64,000 nucleotides of DNA, from NCBI GenBank assembly GCA_000328365.1, contig KB302535.1, forward strand, positions 98,352-162,351. Direction: 5' to 3'. This stretch comes from Capitella teleta. Its lineage: Eukaryota > Annelida > Polychaeta > Capitellidae. Shown in pieces: positions 37,800 through 49,899 of the stretch (the stretch's first letter is position 1; every line of letters starts with the position of its first letter). The notes below the pieces were generated by a model. It had not been told where the DNA came from, did not search any database, and saw only the letters and a program-made list of their open reading frames with translations. The position numbers and the translations under genes were made by a program.

Positions 37800-39239
37800 T
37801 CATTTGTTTCTCCAAATCACAGCATAAGGATTCTCTTGATAATATTTAAGGCATTTCTTAGAACAGAGAAAAGCTTCACAAGGTGCATGTTTGGAATGAA
37901 TTTGTGCAAGAGCGGTGAAACTTGCAGCCACACGACTCATGTCCATTTTGGACAAATAATGAACGTGGCTCTGAAAGCAGAAACCTCCACACAGGCATGA
38001 GTGAGCAGACGCCAAGTAAGGCATCAAATGACCAACATCCTCCTCAGTGTATGGCACCCTAAGATGGAAAACAAAAAGGTGTACAACCAGCATTGTAACT
38101 CACAATCTTACCGATGCTTGAGTAAAGAGCGACCAGCTGACTCCTGTAAAGAAGGACATCGCAAACGATCAATCACAGAACTCTGATCTGGGTCAAGGAA
38201 TGGGTTGCCATGCAGATCCAGGGTCTCCAGATTCAATTGAGTGAATGACGCTGGCACTGTGTGCAATTTGTTATCAGAGATGCTGAGATATTTCAACCGC
38301 CGCAGGCATCCGATGTAAGCGGGTAAACACACTAAATGATTAGAATCCAACTTCAATGTGACAAGCCCTTGCAAATCACAGAAATGCAACTGAAGGAATT
38401 TTATTTTATTGTTCCGGATGTCTAGTAACTTGAGCGAGGAACGCAGATTCCCTGAGCAGAAGCTTTTTGGCAATTCTGTCAGTTGATTATTGCGTAGATT
38501 CAACTCGGCTAAATTTTCGAGGGTGTTGAAGCTGTCTGGCAGAGTGTGAAGAGAATTGTGGCTCAAATCAAGCACTCTTAAATGGCGGAGTTTAAGGATG
38601 CGCGAGTCGATCTTCTTCATGGTGACGTGGTTGACAGTCAAGGATTCCAAGAACGTGGGGAAGTTGGTGGTGATAGGATAATCTTTACGGTTGGTGATGG
38701 AAAGCCGAGTTTTCAGTTTATCCAGCTGTTTATTTGTGACGGGCGCTAGAGGAGTTAACGTCAGATTATCAAGCGAGACACCTTGAAAGGCTGAGCGCAA
38801 GACATTCAACAGAGCTTTCAGTTGCACAGGGTCAGCCTGTTGATACAAAAAAAACATACCTCGAAATATTCACAAAAATTCTCTGTACCTTATTAATGCA
38901 GATGTCGTTAGGAGGTTCTTTGAAGCGGATAGTCGCCTTTCCTTCACTTAAGAACTTTGAGAAACATTTTTCAATGTTACCTTTTAACTGAAATTGATAT
39001 TTTATTTAGATAAACCCAACTTTAAGCAGTTCACAAGAATAAATTACTTTGAAAAATTGTCCAGAAGCGTGTTGTTTGGTGCACACCATCAGGTAAGGCC
39101 CATCATCTCTGTGACCCGGTTTCAGACCCACTGAGAGTTGACCTTTTGTACTTCGACCTTTACCCTTCATATTGAAAGAGGGCAGAAGGAGGTTGATGAC
39201 CTCAACATCTGCCATGATTCTCATCGTGAAAATCTGCAA
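37800..39239 (-). CDS. LRR1: LRR1 (PPIL5), leucine-rich-repeat CUL2 substrate receptor, 4 exons
   Basis: Exons 39239-39048, 38987-38889, 38836-38112 and 38058-37800 join in frame to 424 residues; human LRR1 is 414. An N-terminal domain with EKCFSKFLSEGKATIRFKEP and DICINKADPVQLKALLNVLR is followed by about six leucine-rich repeats (LRHLRVLDLSHNSLHTLP, LAELNLRNNQLTELP, LVTLKLDSNHLVCLP). A cysteine-rich C-terminus (CLCGGFCF, CEAFLCSKKCLKYY) matches the human family pattern. LRR1 directs CUL2 ubiquitin ligase to the CMG helicase when replication ends. Internal ATGs in the first exon (MRIMADVEV) are alternative starts. Introns are short. Confidence 0.93.
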
Positions 39240-39894
39240 TTGAGAGAAGAGCGATTATTCAATTTCAAGTCTAATCAATCAAGTTTCACAACTAATTGCC
39301 TTAACTTAACTTAAGGCGTGAAAATTTTGCACCTTAGCATGACATTCCATGCATGGAAAGTTTGCAAACTAGCATGTGTGACAGTTTAGGCTATCTAGGT
39401 CAGTTTCTTTTGCGCGCATAATAATCCCACATTATGTTTGGAATTGAACATCATTGCTTGGAATTTTTTATTGTAGAACTAAGGAGGAGTTATGCATTAT
39501 CATTGTTGCAAGTCCATGTTCTGAAGCTCGTTGATGACCTAGCTGAAGTTACATAACAGGGAAAGACAAACAACATGGTATGTGGCAGAAATTTGACGCA
39601 CAGTTTATATAAAGAAAATGACTGAATATTGATTTATATGAGAAACATAAAAGAAACTGAATACATCAAGCTTGATAATTCAAGAAAACGTCGAGGAGTT
39701 ATAAGCACAATATGTGTCATCAACCCACCACCCATTGTGATGTTTGGGAAGTCAGCGTCACAATGTTTAAGCCTATCGCGGCCGTCTGTAAGACTACATA
39801 ATAATCAATGGTAAAACTCATTTTGGTATTAGGATTTTTTGTTCTGAGCCCGGATTGCGAAGGTTCGGAATATGGGTCACTTCGGCCTGAGGAA
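39240..39894. other. Upstream region of LRR1, nothing else recognised
   Basis: Presumed promoter side of LRR1. No repeat or second gene could be supported. Confidence 0.4.
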
Positions 39895-39909
39895 TGGGTG
39901 CGTCATGAG

Positions 39910-40257
39910 TGAGTGAGTGAGTGATTGGGGTTTTACGGCTCCACCCAACCCGTTCGGGTGATACGGGCGCCAGAACAGAAAGCCCGGGACTGGGGTTTCC
40001 CCCTACTCTTAACGATAAATCCCAAGGGTTCTTTATCCTGCATACCACCGTAGACAGTAGTACACAGCGCCCCGCCTTGTTATGCAGTTGGGCAGCACTG
40101 CAGAGTCACCGAAGAATTACAATTATAACGAATTACAATTGTAATTCATAATCATAACGCCCGTGGCCTGATCGGGTCTCGAACCCGGGACCTCGACCCC
40201 CACGGTCGGCATAGAATTGTAGTCAGCGGTTTAACCCACTGCGCCATCCGGTGCCCC
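39910..40257 (-). mobile_element. Complete tRNA-derived SINE with a 15-bp target duplication
   Basis: On the minus strand the head reads GATGGCGCAGTGGGTTAA (A-box-like) and, later, CCCGGGTTCGAGACCCG (B box), as in tRNA-type RNA polymerase III promoters. The body ends in a (CACT)n tail. TGGGTGCGTCATGAG flanks it exactly at 39895-39909 and 40258-40272. The perfect duplication and full length mark it as the youngest copy of the family in this window. Confidence 0.93.
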
Positions 40258-40272
40258 TGGGTGCGTCATGAG

Positions 40273-41389
40273 CCAGACTGTTCTGATAGCAAGAGAATTC
40301 GGATTGCTGGGGTTCAGATTGTGAGAGGTTACTATACTATCTCTACTACTCCAGTCTCTAATTTAATAGGTTCATAATTACTTAAGGATACAAAAGGAGT
40401 TTTCTGCCTAAGGTTGGGAGCTTCTTACAGAATCCAGGGTGTACAATTTCATTGGCCGTTCTGCATGCGCAGGGTGATCGCTAATTTAGTAATTACTATA
40501 CACAGCAAAACTTGTCTATAACGTATCTTAGATACCTTTATGTGGAAGCTGCCTCAAATATGCAAACTTTTCATGCATAGTTGAATACTAAAAAAACTTT
40601 GCCTGTGATTGGATAAAGCTGTCTCAACTAATTGCTCGACTCGCAGCATCCAATCAGCGTCAAACCTTTTTCAAAGTTGACAGCGAGCAGTTCTCAGAGT
40701 AACTCCCAAATCCTATTCATGCTTGCAATAGATGTCAAAACAAAGATGCACAGCCTCATTCAATGCATTCCTTTGTGGTCAGCATTGTTTAAAGACATGC
40801 AACAATTACAGACATCTACAAGCTTTTGTGATCTTTTTAAATCGCAGTATGAGAGAAAATATGATAGGCACACAAGACTTCAAAGGGGGTGGATACTTGA
40901 TATATTAATGAGCGGAGAGAGGGGGGGGGGGGGCAAAGTGTCATAATTTAGTCTCTGCATGTAATCTTGTCATCATGGCTACTAAGAGAAAAATCTACTC
41001 AATGCTTTTTTTTCCATGCTGGATCCATGTTACTATATCTCGAAGGCTCTATAATTGTGATTTCAATGGTCCCTAGAAATTTTACATATCAAGATTATAC
41101 TGTATCATCATCATCATATACTATTATTAGTATATGGTATTATGCCTTTATGGGGTTAGTTAAGTTAGTTCTAATCTTGTTCCAAGACTCCTATTGCTAT
41201 AAAGATCCCCACAGATCATGGCTATATCTAGCACAGATAAATTGGGCGAGGTCCTTGTACCCCTGGGTCTTGCTGTAGTATATCAGCTAGGCTATATCAT
41301 ATCTATTTATAATTATAATAATATATCATATCATAATCATATAATCGATAAATCGTGGGAGTTATTCAGTTAACTGTTATTTTTTAGTC
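40273..41389. other. Intergenic, no gene recognised
   Basis: Contains a G-run near 40921-40934 and short ORFs without family resemblance. Confidence 0.4.
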
Positions 41390-41449
41390 TAGCTCCCCAA
41401 GCCGTAGCGTAGCGTGTGTAGGAACTGCTCCGCTACCCTTGGGGAGCTA
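41390..41449. mobile_element. 60-bp palindromic micro-element, copy 1
   Basis: TAGCTCCCCAAGCCGTAGCG pairs with CGCTACCCTTGGGGAGCTA at its other end, forming a long hairpin. A related copy is at 43851-43930. The tiny palindrome with defined ends suggests a foldback micro-transposon. Confidence 0.6.
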
Positions 41450-41524
41450 TGTAGTATGTAATGATACTATCAATTATCAATAAATTACTATCGATCATCA
41501 TCATGACTATGTAATATGCTAACA

Positions 41525-41690
41525 CGTTCACCGCCAAACACGGAGATTTCCGTGTTTACGTGCCCAACGCTTCTCCGCCAAACACGGAGATTTCCGTGTT
41601 TGCGTGCCCAATGCTTCTCCGCCAAACACGGAGATTTCCGTTTTTGCGTGCCCAACGCTTCTCTGCCAAACACGGAGATTTCCGTGTTTT
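41525..41690. repeat. 44-bp tandem repeat with an internal hairpin, about 3.7 copies
   Basis: Units start at 41531, 41575, 41619 and 41663. Each contains the perfect hairpin AACACGGAGATTTCCGTGTT followed by GCGTGCCCAACGCTTCT. It is related to the single copy at 22955-23021. A related TTAA-CACATTCAC terminus lies at 43935-43961, so these may be ends of a piggyBac-like element family. Confidence 0.88.
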
Positions 41691-42084
41691 GCACTTTTTA
41701 CTATATACGGGTGCTATAACCTCTTGCGCATCATCTCTGAAAATATCAATGAGTTTGACCGTGTGCATCTATGATTATATGATGGATTTACGGATATATG
41801 TTCCTAAACCGATCATTAATCCTTGTACTTCTGAAGTTTACATAGCAGTTACCGATTGATTTGTGATAGACCACTGCCAAAAGCATGCAGCAAAGCGATC
41901 ACGACTCGGGGTGAAGCAGTGAAGCGAATAGTTTTCACAGCAATTGGGCAATGCGGGTGTTCAGCTTGAATACTGGTGTAGTGGTAAATGTATAATTATG
42001 TGATGAGTTATTGAAAAACAAATAAGATATATATGTACGATGTATATCCCTCATATACATGTACATAGAAAAAAAAAGCAGATA

Positions 42085-42630
42085 CACATTTCATCACAAG
42101 CATCGCTTCCGCAACATATGGATTTCTAGCACATGGATGTAATTATTTAGACATGTACATGCATGTCTGGCAATGAAGGACCATACATGTTTATTGAAGT
42201 TCCAACTACGATCTACATAGTAGTGAGTGAGTCGCTAAAATGTAACAGAGTATACAACGTTGAAGCGTGGCACTGTACGTGGCATGTGTATACGAATGGC
42301 GCGCTATATTCGTTCCGTGTTCATTATGATACAATCATTACGCAATTTTCATCAAGCCTAAAACTTCCGTTAGTTGATACATTTGCCGAATTCATCTTTT
42401 CATATTCCATGTCCTGTACTAGTATATTCATCTTCCCCTCAATCAAGGCTTGCATCAATTTTTTTTTTTCGGCCGTGTGTAAATATAAATAAAATGTATG
42501 GACAAAAATAAGGATATATATACACGTATACACCACCAGTATCGCTTCTACAACTCACAAATTTCTTGCAAATGAATAAAATTTTGAATGCATATCCAGC
42601 AATAAAGGACCACATGTTTATAGAAGTTCC
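42085..42630. repeat. Old duplication (about 42085-42200 and 42520-42630)
   Basis: Both segments share, with divergence, ATCGCTTC(C/T)(G/A)CAAC, GGCAAT(G)AAGGACCA-CATG and TTTAT(T/A)GAAGTTCC. The space between shows no gene. Confidence 0.5.
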
Positions 42631-42689
42631 GATATAATATATCGGATATTTGTAATGTATAATATATAGAGTGTAATTACAATATATCA

Positions 42690-43850
42690 CTGTATGTCAG
42701 ATTCCTTCAATATGAAAACGAGGAACGCAGCGAATTTGAGATCAAAATAATTGTTTCTCGTGGGGTGTTTTTTGAAAGCCAGCCAATTAGTGAGGAAGAG
42801 TGGCCGGCGCCTGTTTCTATTGTTTGTCGTCGATATAACTGTAAACATAAGGGTTTCCCGAATATGCATTTCTTTGAAGTTTTCTTTGAAGTTTTCAAGA
42901 TATGCCGCCCACACTGGCTTGGCGGCCTTCTTCGCCTCCAACAGTGACAAGTGTCTGGCGAGATGCTTGATGTGGGTGCAACAGGTGGGTGGCAAGTCGG
43001 GATTGGAGTACTGATGTAACTCACGGGAGTTATGAGATAACGAGACATGGACTTAGTAGCGGTGTAAAATGCATTGATGTTCTCGTTTCTCTAGTATCTA
43101 CTATCGTCTATGGAACACATTATTCTAATCTTTATTTTGTCATTGTTGATTATATACATGTACAGAGGTGTAGCATCATTCTCTTTGCACTTTGCAAGAG
43201 AATACAGGTGTACGTACCTTGATTTTTCTTTCAAATACAATTATAATAATACACCTCCGTCTTTGGTTTAGGCACACTGGTCAATAAATAAATTATCAAG
43301 TTATTCCAACTGACTATTCCTAATTCGGCATACTTTTACGCTACACATCAAAGCAGTGTTTTCAAGGCATCTCTCTAACAACAGTGCGTGATGCAAAAAG
43401 GATTTGAGAAAGCGAGCTAATTAGCGACTGAAAGCCAAGTTAGCGCCGACTCAAACTCTCGACTTTATAACTGTTATTCTCATCCTTTGATCTGCTAATT
43501 ACCGGGGTCGTTATCGTGCGGTAATAGTTATGCCTACACAACGTAATTTCTGTAATCACAATGTGTGTTATGCTGGTCATACTGGTAGATGAGAGAAAAC
43601 TGCGATTTTCTCAGCTTTTTGCTTGCGAAGGTGTGATTTTCACCAAAGTGGGTGTTGTTCGGAGCTGTATTTCAGTACATGTAATTGCATGTATGATGTT
43701 GAATTTTATATGGTTGGATTCACAAAAGAACGATCTATCCTACTATGTAAAATATGTAGAAATGTGTGTGTTTTTATAGAAATTACAGAGCGGTGAAGTC
43801 AAGGCTTTTTGAGTAAAATACGTGGCGGTGTAGGGGTATCGGCCGGAAAT
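42690..43850. other. No gene assigned; open but unrecognised minus-strand frames at 42690-43048
   Basis: The minus strand stays open in two frames (one reads KHLARHLSLLEAKKAAKPVW), but no family was recognised and there is no splice context. The rest is AT-rich intergenic DNA. Confidence 0.3.
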
Positions 43851-43930
43851 AGCTCCCCAAGGGTAGCGGAGTAGTTCCCTACGCTACGGCTTGGGTGTGT
43901 GTGCACTACGCTACGGCTTGGGGAGCTAGG
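43851..43930. mobile_element. Palindromic micro-element, copy 2
   Basis: It has the same TAGCTCCCCAAG ends as 41390-41449, with an extra internal copy of CTACGCTACGGCTTGGG. The pair may define the borders of a larger unit or be independent insertions. Confidence 0.55.
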
Positions 43931-43961
43931 CCGGAAAATGCTTTGGCCGTGAATGTGTTAA

Positions 43962-45006
43962 GTCAAGTGACGTGTTTCAGTATTCAACGATTATATTACG
44001 ATATATTCCCAAGATGTCATCAAACATAAAAAATTACGCTTATGATTTGAACCATATTAAATAATATCACTGACATATACCTGTTGAGGGTTGGAAAACG
44101 ATTAACATTATTTATAAGCCAATCTAAAATCGGGCGGACTTTCGAAAGCTACGTACGACGAATGAATAAAATCACTTCTTGTAATCATAACGCACGTAGA
44201 AGGCTTCACTTGTTCCCTGGTCATTACCGTCATATAATTATTATATGACACAGGCACACACCGATGACAGGTGGTATCTCATTGGCTGCTATTTATAGTA
44301 ACATTTAGTCAACTGGTCGTATTCAGCGAATACTGTGAATTCATTTTCACTCGCCTCGCCTTGTGAACCATCTTGTGAACCTTCTCATCCGAGTGAGGTC
44401 AAGTGAAATCGATTGAAATGGATGTACATGTATCAAAATAGGGGTGAGTTTTCATCGGTGTTTGCCGGTGCTTCTTTTCAGTAGCGCCGGAGACTAGTGA
44501 AGTGGAAGGCATGTGCGTAACTGAAGAGCTGCTTCGTTTTCTCCTTTTATTTTATGTTTTTATCCAACAAACTTGTATGGTAGCACATCAGCATAACAAC
44601 ATGACATGAAACCACAACCAATTAATAGCTATGTGCTTGGCGCTATCATTCGTGTTTAAATCTCATTACAATGATTCAATAATTACATATAAAAAAAATT
44701 AAATAGTCACTGCATAAGTAAAAAAAAATGATTAACAACTGTGAAACCAATTTTATATTTTTTTCATTCTCACAAGAAAACAAGAACAAAAAAATTTCCT
44801 CAGATATTTAATTAAACTATAAATATTAGCATAAGTTTTGTACGCCTCATATATATTTCAAAGAAAAAACATTTGTAAATCAGGTAAATATAATTAATCA
44901 AATAAACTGTACAGTCTAAAGTTAAAGTATGCAAAGCACTCATAAACAGAGGCCTTTCCATACATTTGTATAGAGAGACAATGGTATTGTATTGTTAGTG
45001 TGTGAT
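43962..45006. other. Intergenic, AT-rich, nothing recognised
   Basis: Lies downstream of the macrodomain gene. Several A- and T-runs are present, with no coding signal. Confidence 0.4.
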
Positions 45007-47261
45007 TTATTCCAAACTTTTATCCAAGATGTCTACCTCTTCTTCCTTCTCATTTTTCTCCTCAGTTTTGTCATCTTTCTCTTTCTGTTTTTCACATGTT
45101 TTCTCAACTTTCTCTTCTTCTTTCTCATTTTTCTCCTCAGTTTTGTCATCTTTCTCTTTCTGTTTTTCACATGTTTTCTCAACTTTCTCTTCTTCTTTCT
45201 CATTTTTCTCCTCAGTTTTGTCATCTCTCTCTTTCTGTTTTTCACATGTTTTCTCTTCTGTTTTCTCAACTTTCTCTTCTTCTTTCTCATTTTTCTCCTC
45301 AGTTTTGTCATCTTTCTCTTTCTGTTTTTCACATGTTTTCTCAACTTTCTCTTCTTCTTTCTCATTTTTCTCCTCAGTTTTGTCATCTCTCTCTTTCTGT
45401 TTTTCACATGTTTTCTCTTCTGTTTTCTCAACTTTCTCTTCTTCCTCATTTTTCTCCTCAGTTTTGTCATCTTTCTCTTTTTGTTTTTCATGTGTTTTCT
45501 CAACTTTCTCTTCTTCCATCTTATTTTTCTCCTCAGTTTTCTCATCTCTCTCTTTCTGTTTTTCACATGTTCTCTCTTCTGTGTTCTCAACTTTCTCTTT
45601 TTCCTTCTCATTTTTCTCTTCTGTTTTTTCATCTTTCTTTTTCAGTTCTTCACATGTTTTCTCATCAGTTTTCTTTTCTTCCACTTGACTTGCACCTGGA
45701 GATACAATTATAATTTTTCTAACTTATTTTTTTTCAACAGGAATCAACACACCTTTTTCAGGTGAACAAGGAAAGAATTTCCTCATGTGTTGCTCGTACA
45801 ACTCAATATCACTCTTCAAGAACAAACAGAAAATGATCAATTCCACCTGGAGAAAAAAAAAATTATCATTAATCTCAATATTTTTCATTCAATTAAACTC
45901 ACTCTGTCAGCATTGTCATCTTTCTCCAACCAATTTCTAATCGTCTTCAAAACAACTTTGCATGCTGGTTCATTAGGATATCCTGCACACAAATAGATAA
46001 ATCAATAAATTGTAAGAATTTCCAACAGACATGGATAATTTTTATTGCAAGCCAGTGTCTCTGAATCCACAAATTATGAGACTCAATTGATGCCTTAGTT
46101 TCTCTTTCAAGACATCGACAAAATATTGTTCATGAAGTAATCTTCTAAATTATGGGAAATTAAAAACCACTAGAATATAAGTCAAGGTGCTGGAACTAAT
46201 GAATATTTTTCTGTATATTGCGATACATTATTGCTTTGAACAAGCAGGAAGTGCACTCACCGTATAATCCAGTCGAAATGCAAGGGAATGCCTGAAATAT
46301 TTTGAGCAACCAAGAAATTATTAAAATCAAAAACATACCACACTCTTCAAATTGTGTTCCTTAACAAGATCCAAACAGCTCATATACGTCTTCTCCAGCT
46401 CAAAGGGCTTTTCACCTCTAGGACCGACCGTGTGAATAACGTCTACCAGAATAAACAAAAGATGAATGGAATAATATTAAAAGTTAAAACTCACACTTGG
46501 CAGGGAGTTTGTAGCCTGAAACAAAATGCAAAGTATAAATTACCTGACATTTCAGAGTGATACACCAACCTCCCGTAATCTTAGCATCAGCAGTTTGACA
46601 GCCGTGCAAAGTGGCGCACTCAGCTTTCAAACTTGACCCGGCTGCTCTGTGAATGGCACCATCAACTGAACAGCGCAAGTAAAACCAACAATTCCGCATA
46701 TTCTGCCTCACCTCCTCCGCCACCAAGCAGAGAATTATTTGCGGCGTTTACGATGGCATCCACTTCTAGGAATGTGATGTCACCAACCCATATGGCAACC
46801 CGACTGCTGAGTTTGTCATCCACAGAGAATTTAGTTGTACAGGGAGCCACTACACAGATATAATATTATGACAAGCATTGGCAAAGCATTGGAAGTAATA
46901 ACATTTTCTTTCAGCTTTAATTCTCTGATAGGAATCTTTCCATGAAGGAATCGTTTCAAGGGTTTGATATCTCTTTCTGCATGCATACACTTGGCGTTTC
47001 TCTTCCAGGGGCATTTCTAGGTATTTCTCTGCAGAATACAGATATTTATGAAAATCTGCACTCACTTGACCCTGATTGAATACCTTTGTTGAAATCCCCA
47101 ACCGCCTCTCTCGTTCGCTTCCTCTGTTGACCTTCGGGTTTGTCATAGAATTTGAAACCGGGATGATGGTCTGAGGAAGGTTGTCCCTGAGGATTTCTTG
47201 AGAATCCCCGACCACAGCCACGCCCTCTCTTCCGAGGAGTTCGCTGCGAGTATTGATCCAT
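45007..47261 (-). CDS. MacroD-type mono-ADP-ribosylhydrolase with a long repetitive tail, 10 exons
   Basis: Exons 47261-47084, 47028-46903, 46849-46712, 46665-46570, 46515-46495, 46442-46339, 46291-46261, 45982-45903, 45846-45753 and 45695-45007 join to 518 residues. After an Arg/Gly-rich start and a charged lead comes a macrodomain: [61 protein letters not shown] and [12 protein letters not shown]. These are the ADP-ribose-binding signatures of MACROD1/2, which remove mono-ADP-ribose from proteins. The last exon adds about 230 residues of Glu/Lys repeats ([20 protein letters not shown]), probably a coiled or disordered tail. One exon is only 21 nt. Whether it is MACROD1- or MACROD2-like cannot be told here. 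Confidence 0.93.
45030..45690. repeat. Coding minisatellite in the macrodomain tail
   Basis: Units of about 75 nt, alternating with longer units of about 96 nt, repeat roughly eight times. All units are A-rich on the coding strand. Strong sequence identity between units suggests recent unequal exchange. Confidence 0.9.
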
Positions 47262-49500
47262 CTTCGTAGAAGCTGTGAAAATGTTTATTTTTATATTATA
47301 TGTGCATTAAACTGATAATTTACACATACAAATATTTATTATAATTTACGTGGTGGTAAAAAAATGTGACATATAAATTTATCATAAATTATGTGGTCTG
47401 CCTGCAGGCCAAATCCGCCTGACCTCTTTGGGGGTTATACCAATGCATGATTCGAACCATATATCTATAATAATATATGCAATGTTACTTTCACTTTCAA
47501 ACTTTGTACCTAGTAAAGAAAGAATTTACTATTTAGATTGGCTGGTATTAGCCCTATACTATGGCTAATCGTGATCGCCTGTGGATCAGCCCTACCTAGT
47601 GAGGCCCAAAATGAGTCTACACTAATTAAAATTTTAGGCTTCCAGGTTACCTTACAATTCTCATGCCAATAATCCGCCAAATATTACTGCGTCCATGCTG
47701 TAGCCTGCAATTTTGCAAGGGGCCACAACAACCGATTTAGATTCACTACTGAACTATTTTCATATCACCAACGTCCTACTTATACTAAGAAAAATGCTGG
47801 CAGCTGTGAACATTGCACAATGTAAACATCTGCCAGCAGAGCATCGCTCGGATTGAAATTTCACACCTTTCTTGGAAATCAGGCCGGCGTTGTATAAAAA
47901 GTTGTTGACAAGTTAGGAAATTTGACTATGATCCTCTAGCCTTCTAGGTATCCCCTATACCTGTGTACGCTGGATTTTGGTGAGAGAATCACATTAATTG
48001 ATGTTAATACATGTTATTGCATATTATCGAATGAGAGTGACTCATTCATAGAGGTAGTAATATGTATAGAGGATGCATGCTATGTTATTTTGGTTCCTAT
48101 GCGTGGATATACCCAGATAGCATTTGAGTAACGTGTAACATTGATTTTAGGTATTTCAGCCACACTGGTGATTCACCAATTACCTACAACGCAACATCAA
48201 TGTCGTTTGTAGGTCTCATGGTATTAATTGTTGAAACAGAAGATTATGTGTTTGAGGTTTTATTGACACAGGTGGGGATTGAGAGGAAGAGTTGACAATC
48301 AGTTGCGTAATTGGTTGAAAAATGCTCTGCGTGCCGCCCCGTTATCAACGGTTTGGCATACGGTTTGATATCCCCTGAAATGACGTCACTACATGCATAT
48401 TCATGAGCGACCATCAGCGAAGATTCCCGAGAATAACATCATGGTCTTTATATGAATAATCATGAGTGACTGTGGACAGCAATTATACTGTTTGATGCAA
48501 TAATGTCTACAATCATTATTGTATTTCAACAGAATATAATATTATACGATTAATTATGCCATTGTATTCTCAAAGACGTCTGAGAAAATGCATAAAAACA
48601 TGTTTGTTTTTTTTCTTGTAAAGTATCAGCCAATCAGCGTCCACCTTTACGATCGCCCCGCGCGTAACGCGTAAACTTCAAAATAATCAGTTGTGAGTCA
48701 AACATCAATGCGAACACTTCTCGTGTCACTGCCGCTTCAGACAGCCGTTTTACAGCCGTGTACATATCAGCTGTCTCATTTATCTACACACATCTATCCT
48801 AATCGGGCGCATCTTCTATTTCTAAGTATGTATATTGAGGTGAATTATGTTTTGCTGAATGAGTGAATTTATCACCGACTTAAGTTAGTAAGCAATCAGA
48901 AGCAGTTTTCGAACGCTGAAATTTCTTGAAAGTCTAGATTCATCTGTAATTTTCGTTCCATTCCCCCATTATGATTATCAGGTTATTTGTCGATACTTTT
49001 TCCAAGTTCTCATGTAGGTCAAACTGATCAGCTAATAGCTGAGTGAATTACAGGATAGCATTCAGCCGGAAGGAAGTACTTCCACAGCCAATAATTCAAT
49101 TCTCAAAGGAAATGGAAATGCACATACTCTCACGATACTTGGTATATATATCTAAAATTTATATCATATGGCGTTATCTATGGGTGGATTTTATCAGATT
49201 GGCTGACCTAAATAAGTTGCTGCCATTGAAACCCAATTTTCTAATTCACTGCATTGAGTGCAATTTCCCTCTGGGTTCGATGTGATGGATCCAAACTTCA
49301 CCAAGGGTACAAATTTTGCTATAAGGATGCCTCGAGCACGTTTTAGAGTGTAATATTACACATATTCCATTTGAAGAATAACATTTGGGTAAAAACGGAA
49401 ATGAAATAAAAATAAAAGCAGTCCCTGTCTTAAAGAAATCACAGGCGAGTATTAAAAAACTCACCTAAAAGTGTTAAGGCGAGTACTTTCACTTTGTTTC
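47262..49500. other. Intergenic upstream of the macrodomain gene
   Basis: Holds a dispersed repeat (47813-47902) that recurs at 55592-55680 (TTTCTTGGAAATCAGG core). A GC-richer patch with CGCGCGTAACGCG lies near 48655. No gene was recognised. Confidence 0.45.
47813..47902. repeat. Dispersed repeat, copy 1
   Basis: Shares about 85 bp with 55592-55680 in the same orientation, around ACAATGTAAACATC and CCTTTCTTGGAAATCAGG. Confidence 0.7.
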
Positions 49501-49795
49501 ATCATACCCACATATTATGGCTATGACATGCAGCTATAAATAAAAGGCTGAAGCGACGCAGGAGTCAACCGAAAGGAGTGGCACGGCTATATATAAACCA
49601 GAGCACTGTGCCTTCTCCGCCGCTTTAGCGATACGCTTGACAGCGTGCCGGGGTTTGACCGGTTTCGAGGGCCATGATGATGATCGGTCTATGACCCCAA
49701 TAGGTCTATGACCCAACTAGGCTAATGCTTAGGGAGCTATATTTGACATAGCATTCTGTAAACTCCATAGCGATAACTTAATACTTGTAGAAATT

Positions 49796-49868
49796 ACCTG
49801 TCTTGGCGTTCACTTCAGGAGCAGTGACCAAAAGCTCCAGTGCCACTTCTCTGCTGAATCGAAACTGA
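49796..49868 (-). other. Orphan exon-like segment
   Basis: A minus-strand segment bounded by a TTTCAG acceptor and a GTAATT donor, open as FRFSREVALELLVTAPEVNA. Another open segment with a following donor lies at 51489-51670 (starting MTIYKNNPRLL). They might be exons of one unrecognised gene separated by a large intron, but no family match came to mind. Confidence 0.25.
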
Positions 49869-49899
49869 AACCATCGAAATAACTACGATCCATAGAGTA

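Noticed and set aside
41516-43961. A single 2.4-kb piggyBac element
   Set aside because: Ends are only partly similar, the left end lacks an exact TTAA, and no transposase was recognised inside.
44992-45765. Long plus-strand ORFs (up to 257 codons), Phe/Leu/Ser-rich
   Set aside because: They are the complement of the Glu/Lys repeats in the last exon of the macrodomain gene; openness comes from the repeat.
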